From the NCBI GenBank assembly GCA_964036275.1, contig OZ038433.1, forward strand, positions 46,929,597-46,993,596: a stretch of 64,000 nucleotides of DNA, written 5' to 3'. Both the position numbers and the translations under genes were made by a program. This stretch comes from Litoditis marina. Lineage: Eukaryota > Nematoda > Chromadorea > Rhabditida > Rhabditidae. Each line of letters opens with the position of its first letter. The stretch's first letter is position 1. The notes beneath the pieces were generated by a model. The model had not been told where the DNA came from. It made no database searches and saw only the letters and a program-made list of their open reading frames with translations. This document shows positions 23,141 through 34,734 of the stretch, piece after piece.

Positions 23141-23752
23141 ATAAAGTTATATGAGAGTCGCCTCAGGAAAGCATTCAATATGTCCAATTTGTAGTTTGAT
23201 CCCAGTTTTTTACCCTTATTCGGAATCGAAACCACGTTTGAACGACCATTCTATAACTTATATTGGACCAGTTTTCTATATCATTTTCTACTGGTTGACT
23301 TCATTGTTTGAAACGAATCTTTTAGCTTTTAGGGACAACTGTATAACATCTGAAGTTGGTCCCTTCCCTATCCAATACCATAATAGTTGGTAGTGACGAC
23401 CCTAACAAGAGACAAGGTTGACTTTGAGACATTTGAGTACTTTTAATTGCTACTTAGGAAGAAATGGTTGACTGGAACAGTCAATCGAACATTTCGGAAA
23501 CACTAAAAACGGTCGTTTACGTGCGTCAGCTTGGCTCAACCACACCCTCCAAAGAACATTTGACCGCTTCAAAACTCTTCGAAACATTAAAAAAATTTTC
23601 AGATATTAGCGATTTTTATCTCGAATTAAAAAACTTATTTTTGTTCCAACACGTTCATATTATTCAGTTGGTATGTGGTCGTCAAACTTCTTGAATCATT
23701 TTTGGCAGAAAGAATGAAACTCATCTCTCTCAAAAATAGTCAATAGTAATGT

Positions 23753-23767
23753 TTGGCATTTTGCCAA
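23753..23767. promoter_or_regulatory. Perfect NFI-type palindrome TTGGC-ATTTT-GCCAA
   Basis: This is an exact match to the consensus for nuclear factor I dimers. It is the first of four in 2.1 kb. Binding is inferred, not shown. Confidence 0.5.
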
Positions 23768-25389
23768 TATAGTTATCTTGAAAATGTAATAACTGTAAAC
23801 TTCCAAAAATAAAATTTCAGCAATAGTATTTATACGTGAAGTACCGCGCATGATAAATGGGAAGTTGGGTAATAACGCGATCAAATGTTAACAAACATTA
23901 TTTCACTTAACCAACATTAATCTCTTAATTTTACCAGACTGTAACCTTGGATATAACCACTCTTTTTGTTGTCTTCAATCTTCAAAAGTCTTGCTCTACG
24001 AAAGTCTGCTCGAAACAGAATTTTTTTGCGGTGTCTGTAGTTTGATTCCGCGCGCGTTTCCTGATCACACAAAAGCTAAGATACTGTCCGAATGAATACA
24101 TTCTTGTTCAAAAAGTATATTATGTTTGTATTATAATAAAACAATGCTAATTGATTGGCGGGGCGAGCGGGACTATCCGGTTAGGACCTTTAATGTGATT
24201 GATGAACCTGATCTGGCGGGCTAGCGCACCTGCGTCAAGAAACCCAACAACCTGATTAGCTTCTACACCAAACTCACGCCAGTTCAATTATTTCACTTCA
24301 TTTTATACTAAATACGTGTACTTTCTACTAAAAAGCTTATCTCCACGTGAATTAACGTGTACTGTATCACACGAACACGTGACCAGATGAACACATGTAG
24401 TTTGTACTCACAAACTCATTTCCACGTGGAAAAACGTGTACTTTACACGCACAAATCAACTTACCTCATTATATTCACATAGGTTGGGTTCTGTAGTTCA
24501 GCAAACAAAAAAATCTAACAATCAACTACTGTCGAATTTTACCCCCACCTTTGGTTTCTTTTTCATGGTTTCACCATCCGCGAACGCTCAGTTATGGTAG
24601 GATTTACGACTTTTAACGTGTGAGCATTGTAGTTTCTTCGAACTGTTCCGTATAAATGGAGGACGAAGCATTGACATACACTAGTGACACGTCATAGTCA
24701 AGCACTTTTATGTTTCAGTTCCACCGATCCAACACTTTTGAGAGAAAAACATGTCCATTCAATTATTTACATTTATGACTACCTCTGTGAAAGAACTAAG
24801 TTGATAATCTTATATTTGGGTTGGATTCACTAATGTGGTTTGAAAACTGTTCTCTATATAATGAAAATGATACATTTAGGAGCGTTAGTACAAGATACAT
24901 CATATTATTACATTTCCTGTACAACGTTTAAGACTTGAAAAGTTAACAAGAACTTTGTGAGTATGTTCGACACAGTGTTCAGTCTTCGTGAAACCCACTC
25001 ATGAGAAAACAAACGGTTCCCGGTCTGACGTATTATTACAACCAAACTTGTTCGGCGCATTTTAAAACTCTTTCCAAACATGACCTTCCCCCTCTCAGTT
25101 TCCCACCACCCACTCAACTCAATAAACCGAAATGTTCTCCAGTTACTCGACATAATTGTTTATTGATTTGGCTCATTTTCATGCTATGAAATTGAAATAT
25201 AGTTCGCACATCTCCCAACTAGACTTGGGCAGCTTGTCAATGAAACTTCAAGGGATTTTTGAACATGTTGAACTACTTCCAAACAATGGCAATTCATGTG
25301 AAGGGTTCTTCCCCTTCGTTACAATTTGTAGCCAGGGAAACTTTCTGTGAAATATATTTTTCTTTCTAAATAACAGTCTCCCAAAGTTT

Positions 25390-25404
25390 TTGGCACGCTG
25401 CCAA
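25390..25404. promoter_or_regulatory. Perfect NFI-type palindrome TTGGC-ACGCT-GCCAA
   Basis: Exact palindrome with the same 5-base spacer as the site at 25832. It is followed by a loosely conserved GGGAAATGTGAGC word seen near the other copies. Confidence 0.5.
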
Positions 25405-25667
25405 CGAATCCAGTTGGGAAATGTGAGCACTATACATTACCAGTTTGACAAGTGAATTTTCAATGAGAGCATGCACAGACAGAGATTTTGAGATCGGTCA
25501 TAGACCACCATTATATGACCTTATAGTGATCGCCAATGTTGAACGTGTGAAACGTGTAACACGTGAGACTCACGAAGCGTATAATATAAAAGTGAACAGT
25601 GTTTCCTCTCATTCTCAGTGACTGTTAATGTGTATTATATAGTTCGTTTCATTCCCACTGAGACCCA

Positions 25668-25682
25668 TTGGCATTGTGCCAA
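25668..25682. promoter_or_regulatory. Perfect NFI-type palindrome TTGGC-ATTGT-GCCAA
   Basis: Exact palindrome in reverse orientation relative to its flank: CATTCCCACTGAGACC precedes it, the complement of the GGTCTCAGTGGGAATG module word. Confidence 0.5.
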
Positions 25683-25831
25683 GATTTTCGCATGACTATA
25701 TCTCACAGCATACATAAGTATTATCAGGATTATTTGTATTTACGAGTTTTTAAGGATCTGAACAATGGCTAAAAGAAATTTGCAGTTTTTTGAAAAACTC
25801 CAAAGTGGTGAAAAATAGCCTGGAAAATTCA

Positions 25832-25846
25832 TTGGCACGCTGCCAA
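25832..25846. promoter_or_regulatory. Perfect NFI-type palindrome TTGGC-ACGCT-GCCAA
   Basis: Exact palindrome followed by GTCTCAGTAGGAACG. Degenerate relatives with GTCTCAATGGGAATGGCGAA-like flanks are at about 49382 and 58380. Confidence 0.5.
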
Positions 25847-26204
25847 GTCTCAGTAGGAACGACCGGAACTATACTTCCGTGTGCGTAACTTCAAGAGCTA
25901 GACTCTTCAATGATTCCCTTATTGAACATTTCGGTTTTAGTTGTGTACAAAGGGAAGAGTTTATTAAATAGAATATTTCCGGTTACCAATCGATTCACTT
26001 GCAACGTGCAATTACTACTGAACATCCTGTACTCAACCTTTGAGTGTTTTCAAGTGTTTGTCAACTCCATAGAGGGTTATGTTCACCTTCTTTCTCCAGT
26101 TTTCTTTATTGTATCGGTAGTTTTTCTTATTTACATCTCATTGTCGTTCTTTCCCTCTCTATCTCTCTCCCTCTCTCCCACTCTTTCTCTCTCTTCTGTT
26201 TTTT

Positions 26205-26220
26205 CTATAACCCTTTTTAG
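26205..26220 (+). promoter_or_regulatory. Probable spliced-leader acceptor of the secreted-protein gene
   Basis: A pyrimidine-rich run ends in CCCTTTTTAG exactly before the ATG at 26221. Confidence 0.55.
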
Positions 26221-29200
26221 ATGTTACGGTTATTCTACGGCTTAGCTTTAATTGGATTAGTGCAATCGCAGGTTGACTGTGATATTCTCGACCCCGCCTG
26301 CCGTGCTAAATACAGGTATTACTTTTGCAGATAACACTTTTACATGTAAACTTGTGTCACAAAGTTACAAGACTGGTACATAGAGTAGGAGGAATCAATA
26401 TGTTTTTTAAATCGTTTAACTCAGCTTGGCATAGACTTTCATGCTGAAGAAATCAATGGTTTAGTATGGTTTGCGGTTAGGATACCGACTGAGTGATAAA
26501 CTGAACTGTGTTAAAACGAATCACATTTCAGAGAGAATACACACCGAACGAATGTGCGACGGAAAATAAATTCTCGTTGTAACTACCAGGATGTTTGGCT
26601 TATCCCGGGCCGGGCGGACGCCAGTTGCAGTCAGTTTTCATCTTCAAACATCGTCGTGATTGAAGTTGTAGTTTGATCTGCTTACAAATCTTGTGAATGA
26701 GTCTAAATCAAAAAGCAATCAAATTAAACTCTATAAAACTTCTACTTATAATAAAGGAACAATATAAAGCATGAGAGCCTGTCTTCTAAACAATATAAAG
26801 CATGAGAGCCTGCCTTTCTTAGGATGAACCCTACCTTTTGAACACGTGAACCGTGAGGGAAAAAGGAAAATGCGGAAGTCCCGATCTACGCAATCCTTTT
26901 CGCACGCGATAGCTTCATGCATTAAAAACGTTCTATGCAGCGAAAAGTCTTGGTGCGAAAACGTGGTGAATTCTGTGATGAAAGCCTGCTGTAAACCTGG
27001 CCTTTCACACATCTTACGTACGCGTGGCTGTTTTTTATTCCAACCGGACGATTTTCCGAAGAACTGTGCTTGTACGCTAAGACTGTTATTTGTTTCAGCC
27101 CGTCCGGGAGCCAACAGAGTTCTAGAAATCAGCCCCAGACAAGTTCATATTAAACCCGACGTAATTAGATTCCCTGGATGTTTCACGCTCGAGATAAAGA
27201 ATGTCAAGGTATTTATTTTAGTACTGTAGATTGTATCATCTAGAATTATAAGAAACGAGTGCTGTGCTGAATATTTCTTCACTCGAGCACAACTGATAGT
27301 TCGCTGAAAATGTTCAACACACTTTAATTCACTTATGCGTAATGACAAAGTGCAAAGTTTCTATTGTTTTGCACGTTTTGCGTGAACACTTCCTTCACTT
27401 TAGTACAGTTTTGATAGTTAAATTGAGTGGTTTTTAGGATTTCAGTTTTGTACAAAATATATCCAGTATTTCCGTGGGTATGTTCATGCAACATGTATCA
27501 CGCTTTGTATATATAGATATGTTCAGCGAAATCGTTCAGTAGTCGATAGTAATTGTTTCCCCATGAGGATCAATAATCGTAGCAATATTTTTGGCATTTC
27601 AGACGTATTACTGCTCCTACTCGGACATTGAATAGTTTTCATTACTTCTTCGGTTAAACTACACTTTTGGATTGCGGTAACTCTGCCAATTAGCGCTAAA
27701 CTCCTGCTAAAATTGGCGCTAATCCCGAGATGTTCAAAAAAAAAAGATGGAAATTACTCCGATAGTTGTCCAGTCCCTCTTAGCAATAGGGCAAGTCCCG
27801 TGTCCAATCACGGATTCTATTCTATTCCAACACATATCGATTAAATACTATCGAATATAAAAAAAGTATTGTTATTTCGTAATTTTTGTTATTCTGGCTA
27901 TTTTGTTAGGTGAAAGACGACCAAAATGCCATAGACAACTCTTTCTTCGCGAAGGCCGAGTACCAATGGTGGAACGTCAAGGATTTCTCCAATCTCAAAT
28001 GCCAGAATGCCAGCAACAACGGGTGCGGTGGATACGGAAACAACTGGTCAGACTATGGTGTTATATTTATTTAAAACAAAAATATTTGTTGTCACTAAGA
28101 GTTTTGGATGCTATTATGAAAATAAGTGCTCACCGCTCAGTAAAAGGTGCCATTCAAAATTGTTTCGACCCTGACTCAAGATGAGTTAGGTATTGTTCTC
28201 AGAGACTATACTATTGTAGAACAACGTCATTGGGTAAGAGTGTTTTTTCCCACAACAAAACAACATTTATCCATTCAATATCAAACGTACTTCATCTTTT
28301 TGAGCGAATTCAAATCAGTATTTTTCGTCACTTCATTGAGATTCCTACAGCACGATCACAAAACTTTCCATTCGTTTTCATTGCGTGAATGTGTTCGAAT
28401 AGGGTTGAAACTCTCGAAAAAAAACTTTATAGGGATTCCAATAAGGAAATATCTCTGTGTCTACTCTATAACGTTTTTATACAATAATACGGACCTTAGT
28501 TTGTTATAACATCCGTTGTGGTCAAAGTGAGTTCTGTAAATGGGCTTGACCAGCGGCCAGCTTTCTTTGTACGCACTTTCTTATCAGCTGACAAAAAAAG
28601 GACTCTTTCAAATACTACTTCTACTTCCAGCTATTATTGTGACGTGTGCGAGTCTCTCACTGAGATGAGTTCCCACGAGTCGAAGGACTCCATTGCCTCC
28701 CAATTGAAAGGAATCAAGTGCCCCAAAAGACCAGGATTCTACACCTTCCGAAAGGTATGTTGTGCAGAATAGAAATAAAAGGGTCAAGTAAATCGTGAAC
28801 ATAACCCGCACGTGATAACTGCACGTTTTTCTATTCTGATGTGTATGACACGTTTCTCCATTTGATGAAAGAAATGAGTACAATCGGTTTAGTACTTTGA
28901 CTCATCAAAACTCGAGCCTGACCTTCACGTGCTATGGGTTTTCCGTTTCACTTTCAATTTGAACGTCGTGAAATCGAATGAAGAGGGTCAACTGAAGCAG
29001 GCATGATTTTATCCGGATAACAGGCCGGACCAAAACTTTGGGTGTTTTGTTTCTTGTACGTTTCCAGCGCAGCATTGTGTCAGCAGTACTGCACATCGGT
29101 CAAATGTTTCATGTAGTGTTGATTATGAAGCACTGATTAAAACATAATCCGTATTTCTAACCAGCTGATCATGGGATAAATACTACATTCTATCTCAATA

Positions 29201-32200
29201 ATTGAAAAATCATGCACAAACATTGCTGAGCATATCCTAAACAGATTCAGGCTAAACAGCTTCCGCGGGTTTTCTCTACAGACGTGAAAATATAGCTACG
29301 CTAGCTGAAACTGCAACCTGTTGCGAGCTCATTTGGGGTGGTAGTTGGTGGTAGTTATTGTTTTCATACGGCGAAAAAAAGATGTCTGTATGACAAAAAT
29401 CGACACTTTCGGAATTCAAATTGCTCATAACATTTCAAGTTCCTGTTTCAACGAATAATCAAAACATCTACAAATTTTCCAGTTCGATGATATGAAATAT
29501 ATGAAATAGCTACACAATCGCCCTACTACGAAAATTGTCACCTCATCTCACACACTTAAAAAAGTTTCGCTATAGTCTTGTGCAGATGAGTTTTTACTGG
29601 AAAAACGCTAAAAAGCTCATTGCTCAGAAAGCTCATCGTAAAAAGCTTGAGTAAAACATAATACTTCATACATATATACATAAATAGCAAATCCACAAAA
29701 CATCGTGTAGAACAATGGTTGTTGAGGTTATGAGGTGTTTCTAGCTCGATCATAGTTCCATCTGGGCTTCATATAGTGGGCGCCAAATTAATAAATTTCT
29801 ATCTCTTACCGAAATCGAACCTGCGAGCAAAAGATTCGTAGTCAGCCGCTAACCACCGGGCTATATGAGTACATAACAGGCATATTTTGGAATCGAAGAC
29901 ATGGGTGCGTACACAGCGGAAAGTGATATATACAGTACCGTCTCGCCTTTCCGCTGGCAAAGACTTTATACAGTTAGCTGTCTTTTGACAGCTAACACGA
30001 CTCAGTTTTTTCGCCCCACAAACTTATTTCCAAAAAGTAGCTATCGAAAAGTAGCGCCATTTTAAACTAGTAGAGTCTTAGTGTTTCACGGAGTTCGAGT
30101 CGGCATAAGAATTCATTGTTGGGTATGCGAGGCTGCATCTGGATTGGTATACTGGTCAAATGTTCAAGTGGAGTTGATTAGGAAGCGTTCGTCTATCCAA
30201 ATTCATGTATTCATGAAATGGTTCTCATGAGAAGTATATGGATAGTTCATGAACAACTTCTTAACATTCATTGTTGTAGCACAGGTGACATATTGCTAAG
30301 TACCCAAGTAGTGTCTCCCTGTACTCGTGGATCGAAACTGCTGCTGTGTTAGCAGATTAAACTACAACCAATAGCAGCTCAAACTACGACTAAACTAGAG
30401 TGTACAATACTACTTGCAGGAGTTCTGTTTCAACGACTGGTCGGCGTTCGACGCGGACGGTGACTGTGAGATGGACTTCCTGCAGGGGAACCGGGGCGAC
30501 TACAAGGACGCCCTCTCCAGTCTACAACAAGTCGGATATGTCAGTTGGTTGTGTTTCGTTATCATATTCATATTCATTTTTGCGAGTTAAGCTGCGTTAC
30601 GAGGCGGTGTTCATCATACAAGTCACACAATCTTGTAGAAGCAGTGACTTTATGACAATGCACTTTTCGCAAAACCCCTGCACGTTTCTCAGCGAAAGCT
30701 AAAACCGTGCAATGACTGGTTTTCATGTGTTTGTAGTTTGATCAGGTTGTGATTAAGTACACAATTTAATCTGTGTATTTATATTAACTCACAAATTTCT
30801 GACTTTGTTTAGCATATTAGTTTTCTGGAACTTCAGCCTGCTCGTTCTGATCAAGTAATACAGGTACATAACACATATTATACATACAAATCGAACATAT
30901 GAAAAATGATTATGATGATGAATATTGCAGACATTACAAGTAATCAATACAGGGTTCGGTGATCGCCAAGATACGTCTCGCCTTCAACGCCACTGGTTCA
31001 GTGGCCAGAAAAAGGGAGCTGAAGGAACTGCAGATCAGAGAAACAGTGTCCAAGTTAGTTTTGTTAGAACTGAATTCACAATTTTCGTAATTGGGAAAAT
31101 AGTTCCGACAGTATTTTGTTATTTTGGAGTTCGGGTATATTACCAGCATAATACTCATGCCTGATATATTGGAGTGGTGAGATGTTTATGGTTTAAAGGA
31201 AAGAGAAATTCATACAATGTAGTTTGAAGCTCAATAGGCAAGACAGTTATTATGATTCCACGTCAGCATGTCAACTCGACTTAAGAAAACACTTGCGCGC
31301 GCTTCTTATACCTTATGTGAAACATGAGGCCGCTGCAGACTTAATGTAAAATGGATTCGCCCTCCTTACTTCTCTTGCACTGAAAATTTTCGCATTTAAA
31401 CTGGCAATTGAAGATTCAGTTAAAGATCAAAAACAGGCAATTGAAAATTCACTTCAAATGAAAAGAATACAAAAAGATTGTAGAAAACTTAAGTAAAAGT
31501 TCATTTGTGGTTGATAACTGGTGTTATTCAAGAATATATAGACAAAAGTAGTCGTAACTAGTTTCGGAGTTCTAGAAAATGTCACCTAAACACGTGAATC
31601 CCGCTGCCATTTTTCTACTTGTTCTATAAACGAACAGTCTATAAACGAACGAAATAACCACAATTTAACATTGTGATGTGACGAATGGAATCTAGGAGTT
31701 GAATAAAGAGCAAATCAGACAGATATTTCCAGGAAAACTTCTCGAAGATCCTCGTATTTTCAGAGAACTGGAGGAGAGAAGACGTACCTGGGATGTGAAC
31801 AACGGTCAATTCGACAAATTCAGTCAGTGGTACATTGACTATCGCAAGGATATATGGCACAAGTTAGTAAAACATTAAACAAATGAACTTTCTTGATAAT
31901 TAAAGTGTTTTGAGATAAATCTACAACGAATATAGTGTTGATTCTCTGTGTATTCTCCATGTCCCATCTTATTTGAACCTCGATATTTTGTGATATGTAT
32001 TGTGTTTGGTTCCATACAAACGATCATTTAAGTTATATTAATTTGTTCAAAAGTATGCACAATAATACAGCTATAACATGCAGAACATTCTAGTGACACA
32101 CATATGTTTTGTTCAAATGAATAACCTAAGATTCTCGTTGTGCCCATCTTATTCCATTCAAACTTCCGGACACGGAAATAGCCAAGTTATAAAAAGTTTT

Positions 32201-32555
32201 AAGTTATACGTTTTACGTGAAGGAGCAAATGACTACTTAGGTATTAGTGCTCACATATTATTGCTTATAACTATACAGTTAGTAAATTACACAGTCACGT
32301 GAAACATGTTGAGCACAGCAGAACTCAGAAACGTGCAATTACAATGTGTACGATTCCTCACTAGAAGGCTAACTTTAGTCACTATTCAATTTACGTCCAG
32401 TATAACTTCATTTCCTGTATTGCAGGGACGAGTATCTGCCGTGGCTGATGTACGAGAACGAGGTGTCCTGTCTGAAGCTGACATTCGACGTCTGCGAGAA
32501 GCCGCCACGTCAAATCAGATACGGAGGCAGAACCAGATACACTTGCGAGAACTGA
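26221..32555 (+). CDS. Secreted cysteine-rich protein of unknown family, complete, 9 exons
   Basis: Exons: 26221-26315, 26532-26623 (alternative donor at 26630), 27099-27208, 27910-28046, 28631-28754, 30420-30539, 30953-31053, 31764-31862 and 32426-32555. Phases agree and give about 335 residues. Residues 1-17 (MLRLFYGLALIGLVQSQ) look like a signal peptide. The body is rich in Cys and aromatics: CNYQDVWLIPGRADA, FPGCFTLEIKNVK, AEYQWWNVKDFSNLKC, CYYCDVCESL, RPGFYTFRKEFCFNDWSAFD, QWYIDYRKDIW and ENEVSCLKLTFDVC. It has no transmembrane helix after the signal peptide and no anchor. I do not recognise the family; the pattern suggests a disulphide-bonded extracellular protein. Exon 7 could start earlier at 30935 in another frame, but the chosen acceptor at 30953 keeps phase into exon 8. 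Confidence 0.8.
28075..28190. repeat. Fragment related to the 55100-55400 inverted-repeat element
   Basis: Shared words are GTCACTA.GA.TTTTGGATG, GTGCTCA.C.CTCAGT and GTTTCGACCCTGA. It is single-armed and lies in an intron of the secreted-protein gene. Confidence 0.4.
29810..29872 (-). tRNA. tRNA-like sequence, probable pseudogene
   Basis: The minus strand shows an A-box-like TGGTTAGCGGC, an anticodon-arm-like TGACTACGAATC (ACG would be the anticodon) and a B box GGTTCGATTTC. The T stem and acceptor stem do not pair well, so a tRNA-derived relic or SINE head is likelier than a working tRNA. It lies in an intron. Confidence 0.3.
32272..32405. repeat. MITE family B copy 4
   Basis: GTTAGTAAATTACACAGTCA to TTACGTCCAGTATA. 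It ends 20 bp upstream of the last exon of the secreted-protein gene. Confidence 0.7.
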
Positions 32556-32740
32556 AACATTGAAAGTGATAACATTTTACACTCTATTGTCAACTTTTTT
32601 GATGATCTCGTATCTGGAAATATGATTGAATGTTCATTGATGATGTTCTGAAAGAAGTATGGGTTTGGCTCAATGGTTTGAATAGATATGAATGACTTAT
32701 TGGAGATGAAATTTGAGAAAAAAACCAGACAAGAAACATG

Positions 32741-32766
32741 GCTATAGAGAGAGAGAAAAAGAGAGA

Positions 32767-32798
<32 letters not shown>

Positions 32799-32832
32799 TA
32801 GAGAGAGAGAGATAGAGAGAGAGAGAGAGGCA
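32741..32832. repeat. (GA)n microsatellite
   Basis: About 90 bp of GAGAGA with a few A, T and C interruptions. Confidence 0.95.
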
Positions 32833-33199
32833 GTGAAAGAGAGGAAGTGAAAACTTGAAAACGATTTGGAACAGGTAAACTCTGAACAAATGGGGTTTCT
32901 CAGGAATTATGCATGGGTATGGAAAATAGTCAGAACAGTTTGGTCAATCATTCGTAGTCGAATTCGAGAATGAAATTAGGAATTACATAGAAACTTGAAT
33001 GATTTTCGAAGTAAAACTGTTTAATAGAATATGACTCATGTAACGAGCGGTAAGGACGACCTCCTATCTATAGAATGAGCGAAACATCTGAGTATGGAAA
33101 CGGTGTGCACGCGCGTTTGGCTTTTTTTGGTTGGAGTGTTATTTGAGCACACCTTGTGATTTGTAGTTTCATTTTCCTTGTGAGACTAGCCCCTCATTC

Positions 33200-33205
33200 A
33201 CTTTA

Positions 33206-33238
<33 letters not shown>

Positions 33239-33420
33239 CTTTCACTATCTTTCTTTCTTTCTCTCTGTCTCCCTCTCTCTTCGTCTCACTCCTTATCTCA
33301 ATGGAAAAAGAAACAGAAAAGAAGAAAAAAAGTGAGAGCGAGAGAGAGAAAGAAAGAGAGAGAGAGAGAGAGAGAGAGGAAGAGAGAGTGAGAGAGTGAT
33401 AAAGAGAGAGAGTGAGAGAG
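33200..33420. repeat. CT tract followed by GA tract
   Basis: CTCTCT at 33205-33295 is followed by GAGAGA at 33335-33420. The two are complementary and could pair as a hairpin. Confidence 0.9.
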
Positions 33421-33718
33421 ATCTTATCCCTCTATTGACTCTCTCATTCCATGACGTCGTCTAGAACAAGAGGTCGTCCGTCCATAAATCTGCTCGTGTG
33501 ATTGGCAGTACTCCCCCGGGGGGACCGTGCCGCCTAGTCTCATAACCAACGACCACAACACAATTGTTCCTATCTTTTTACTAGTAGTTTGTAACGTCGC
33601 GTGAAATACATGCACGTTATCAAACGTGACTATCCCATTTACTCCGTCTCAGAACCATGGATCCTCAGATCTCATTGGCTTCTATTTCGTCATGACATAT
33701 ATGTACGTACATCAGATT

Positions 33719-33892
33719 ACGTACGCTAGAAGATCCCGGCACATTCATCCCATCCTGCGTCTCTTGCTCTGCCTCACTATTTCTTGTCTCTCACATACCG
33801 ACGGGATGTAAGAGCAGAAAAATAGTGTATGTTTGAGGAGACGCAGGATGGGATGAAGATGCCGGGATCTTCTAGCATACGTACTCAGGGAC
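33719..33892. repeat. MITE family C copy 1
   Basis: Ends ACGTACGCTAGAAGATCCCG and CGGGATCTTCTAGCATACGT are inverted. The inner words CATCCCATCCTGCGTCTC and GAGACGCAGGATGGGATG are also inverted. Confidence 0.8.
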
Positions 33893-34295
33893 ATTGGCAT
33901 GGTACCAAACTACAAGCTTTTTTCCACGATAACGTGAGAATGTCATAACTTCACAAGCAGTAGCGAATTCGATTCGGTCCATAAACTGTTGAATGCACTA
34001 GTCTAACGTGCCATGGGGAGGGAGAACATCTTTGTTGCAGTTTGATCACGGTATACGTCGTACTTTACGAGTTTCGGCCAAAAAGCAGCGGGATTAGTTT
34101 ACAAAAACAGCAGAATAGAGTAACAGACACAGAACTTGCTTTTCGGGAAACAAAAAAGACCCAGAGTCAATATTTTCTTTTCTCTTTGCTTTCTGTCACA
34201 TAGTTCCGTTAAACTTGATCATGTGCTCCCCGGTTGTGGACTTTATGAAAGTTGTTGCTTTTGTTGAATTGTTTCGACGTTTCAACCAATTGTTA

Positions 34296-34345
34296 TATTG
34301 AATTGAATTGAATATTTATTACACAGAAGTGTAACAACGGAACAT
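34296..34345 (-). mobile_element. Retroposon-like 3' end with AATAAA and (TTCAA)n tail
   Basis: On the minus strand, TGTTACACTTCTGTGTAATAAA is followed by TATTCAATTCAATTCAAT. A similar TGTTAC...GTGTGAATAAATC tail is at 47850-47905. Confidence 0.5.
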
Positions 34346-34734
34346 AGACTAAGCTCTTTGAATAACCACAGTTGAAAGAAATGAAAAATGGTAGACAGCG
34401 GAAAATAAACTCTGAATGAAAATGCTAGAAGAAAAGAAATAATGAATCTCAGACTGCTCAGGTGCTATGGTCAAACTACGAAAAAGAAAACTAGCAAGTA
34501 TTCTACGACAGAATCACGAAAAGACAAACTGTTTAGTTCGATACCTATCGAGTGGACTTTAATTGATGAAATGCCCATGTTAGTAGTTTGAGATGGAGGA
34601 ATTGGTAGAAGAGAAGAAAGAGAAAGATGAAAAGAAAGAAAGATAAGGAGCTCGTGCGTCTGGAATAGAAAGTTCGTTTGCGCTAGAGAGTTTGAACTCC
34701 AAAAAGACTGGCCTTCGATCGCAGACATGAGAAC

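Larger units (their letters stand above)
23141..26220. other. Intergenic stretch upstream of the secreted-protein gene
   Basis: No gene is recognised. The best unexplained ORF is 76 codons at 23464-23694 (plus), without family motifs. The stretch holds four perfect TTGGC-N5-GCCAA palindromes (listed separately), several ACGTG words at 24300-24460 and a CT-rich tract at 26150-26205 leading into the next start. Confidence 0.5.
32556..34734. other. Intergenic stretch, repeat-rich
   Basis: It contains GA/CT microsatellites at 32741-32832 and 33200-33420, a MITE C copy at 33719-33892 and a retroposon-like tail at 34296-34345. No gene is recognised. Confidence 0.55.

Noticed and set aside
23464..23694. 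76-codon ORF (plus) as a small gene
   Set aside because: No splice partners, motif, signal peptide or start context. Its length is compatible with chance in this sequence.
26846..27229. 127-codon ORF (plus)
   Set aside because: Only its end (27099-27208) is an exon of the secreted-protein gene. The upstream part breaks phase with exon 2.
29810..29872. A functional tRNA-Arg(ACG)
   Set aside because: A and B boxes are suggestive, but the acceptor and T stems do not pair, so it is listed only as a low-confidence relic.
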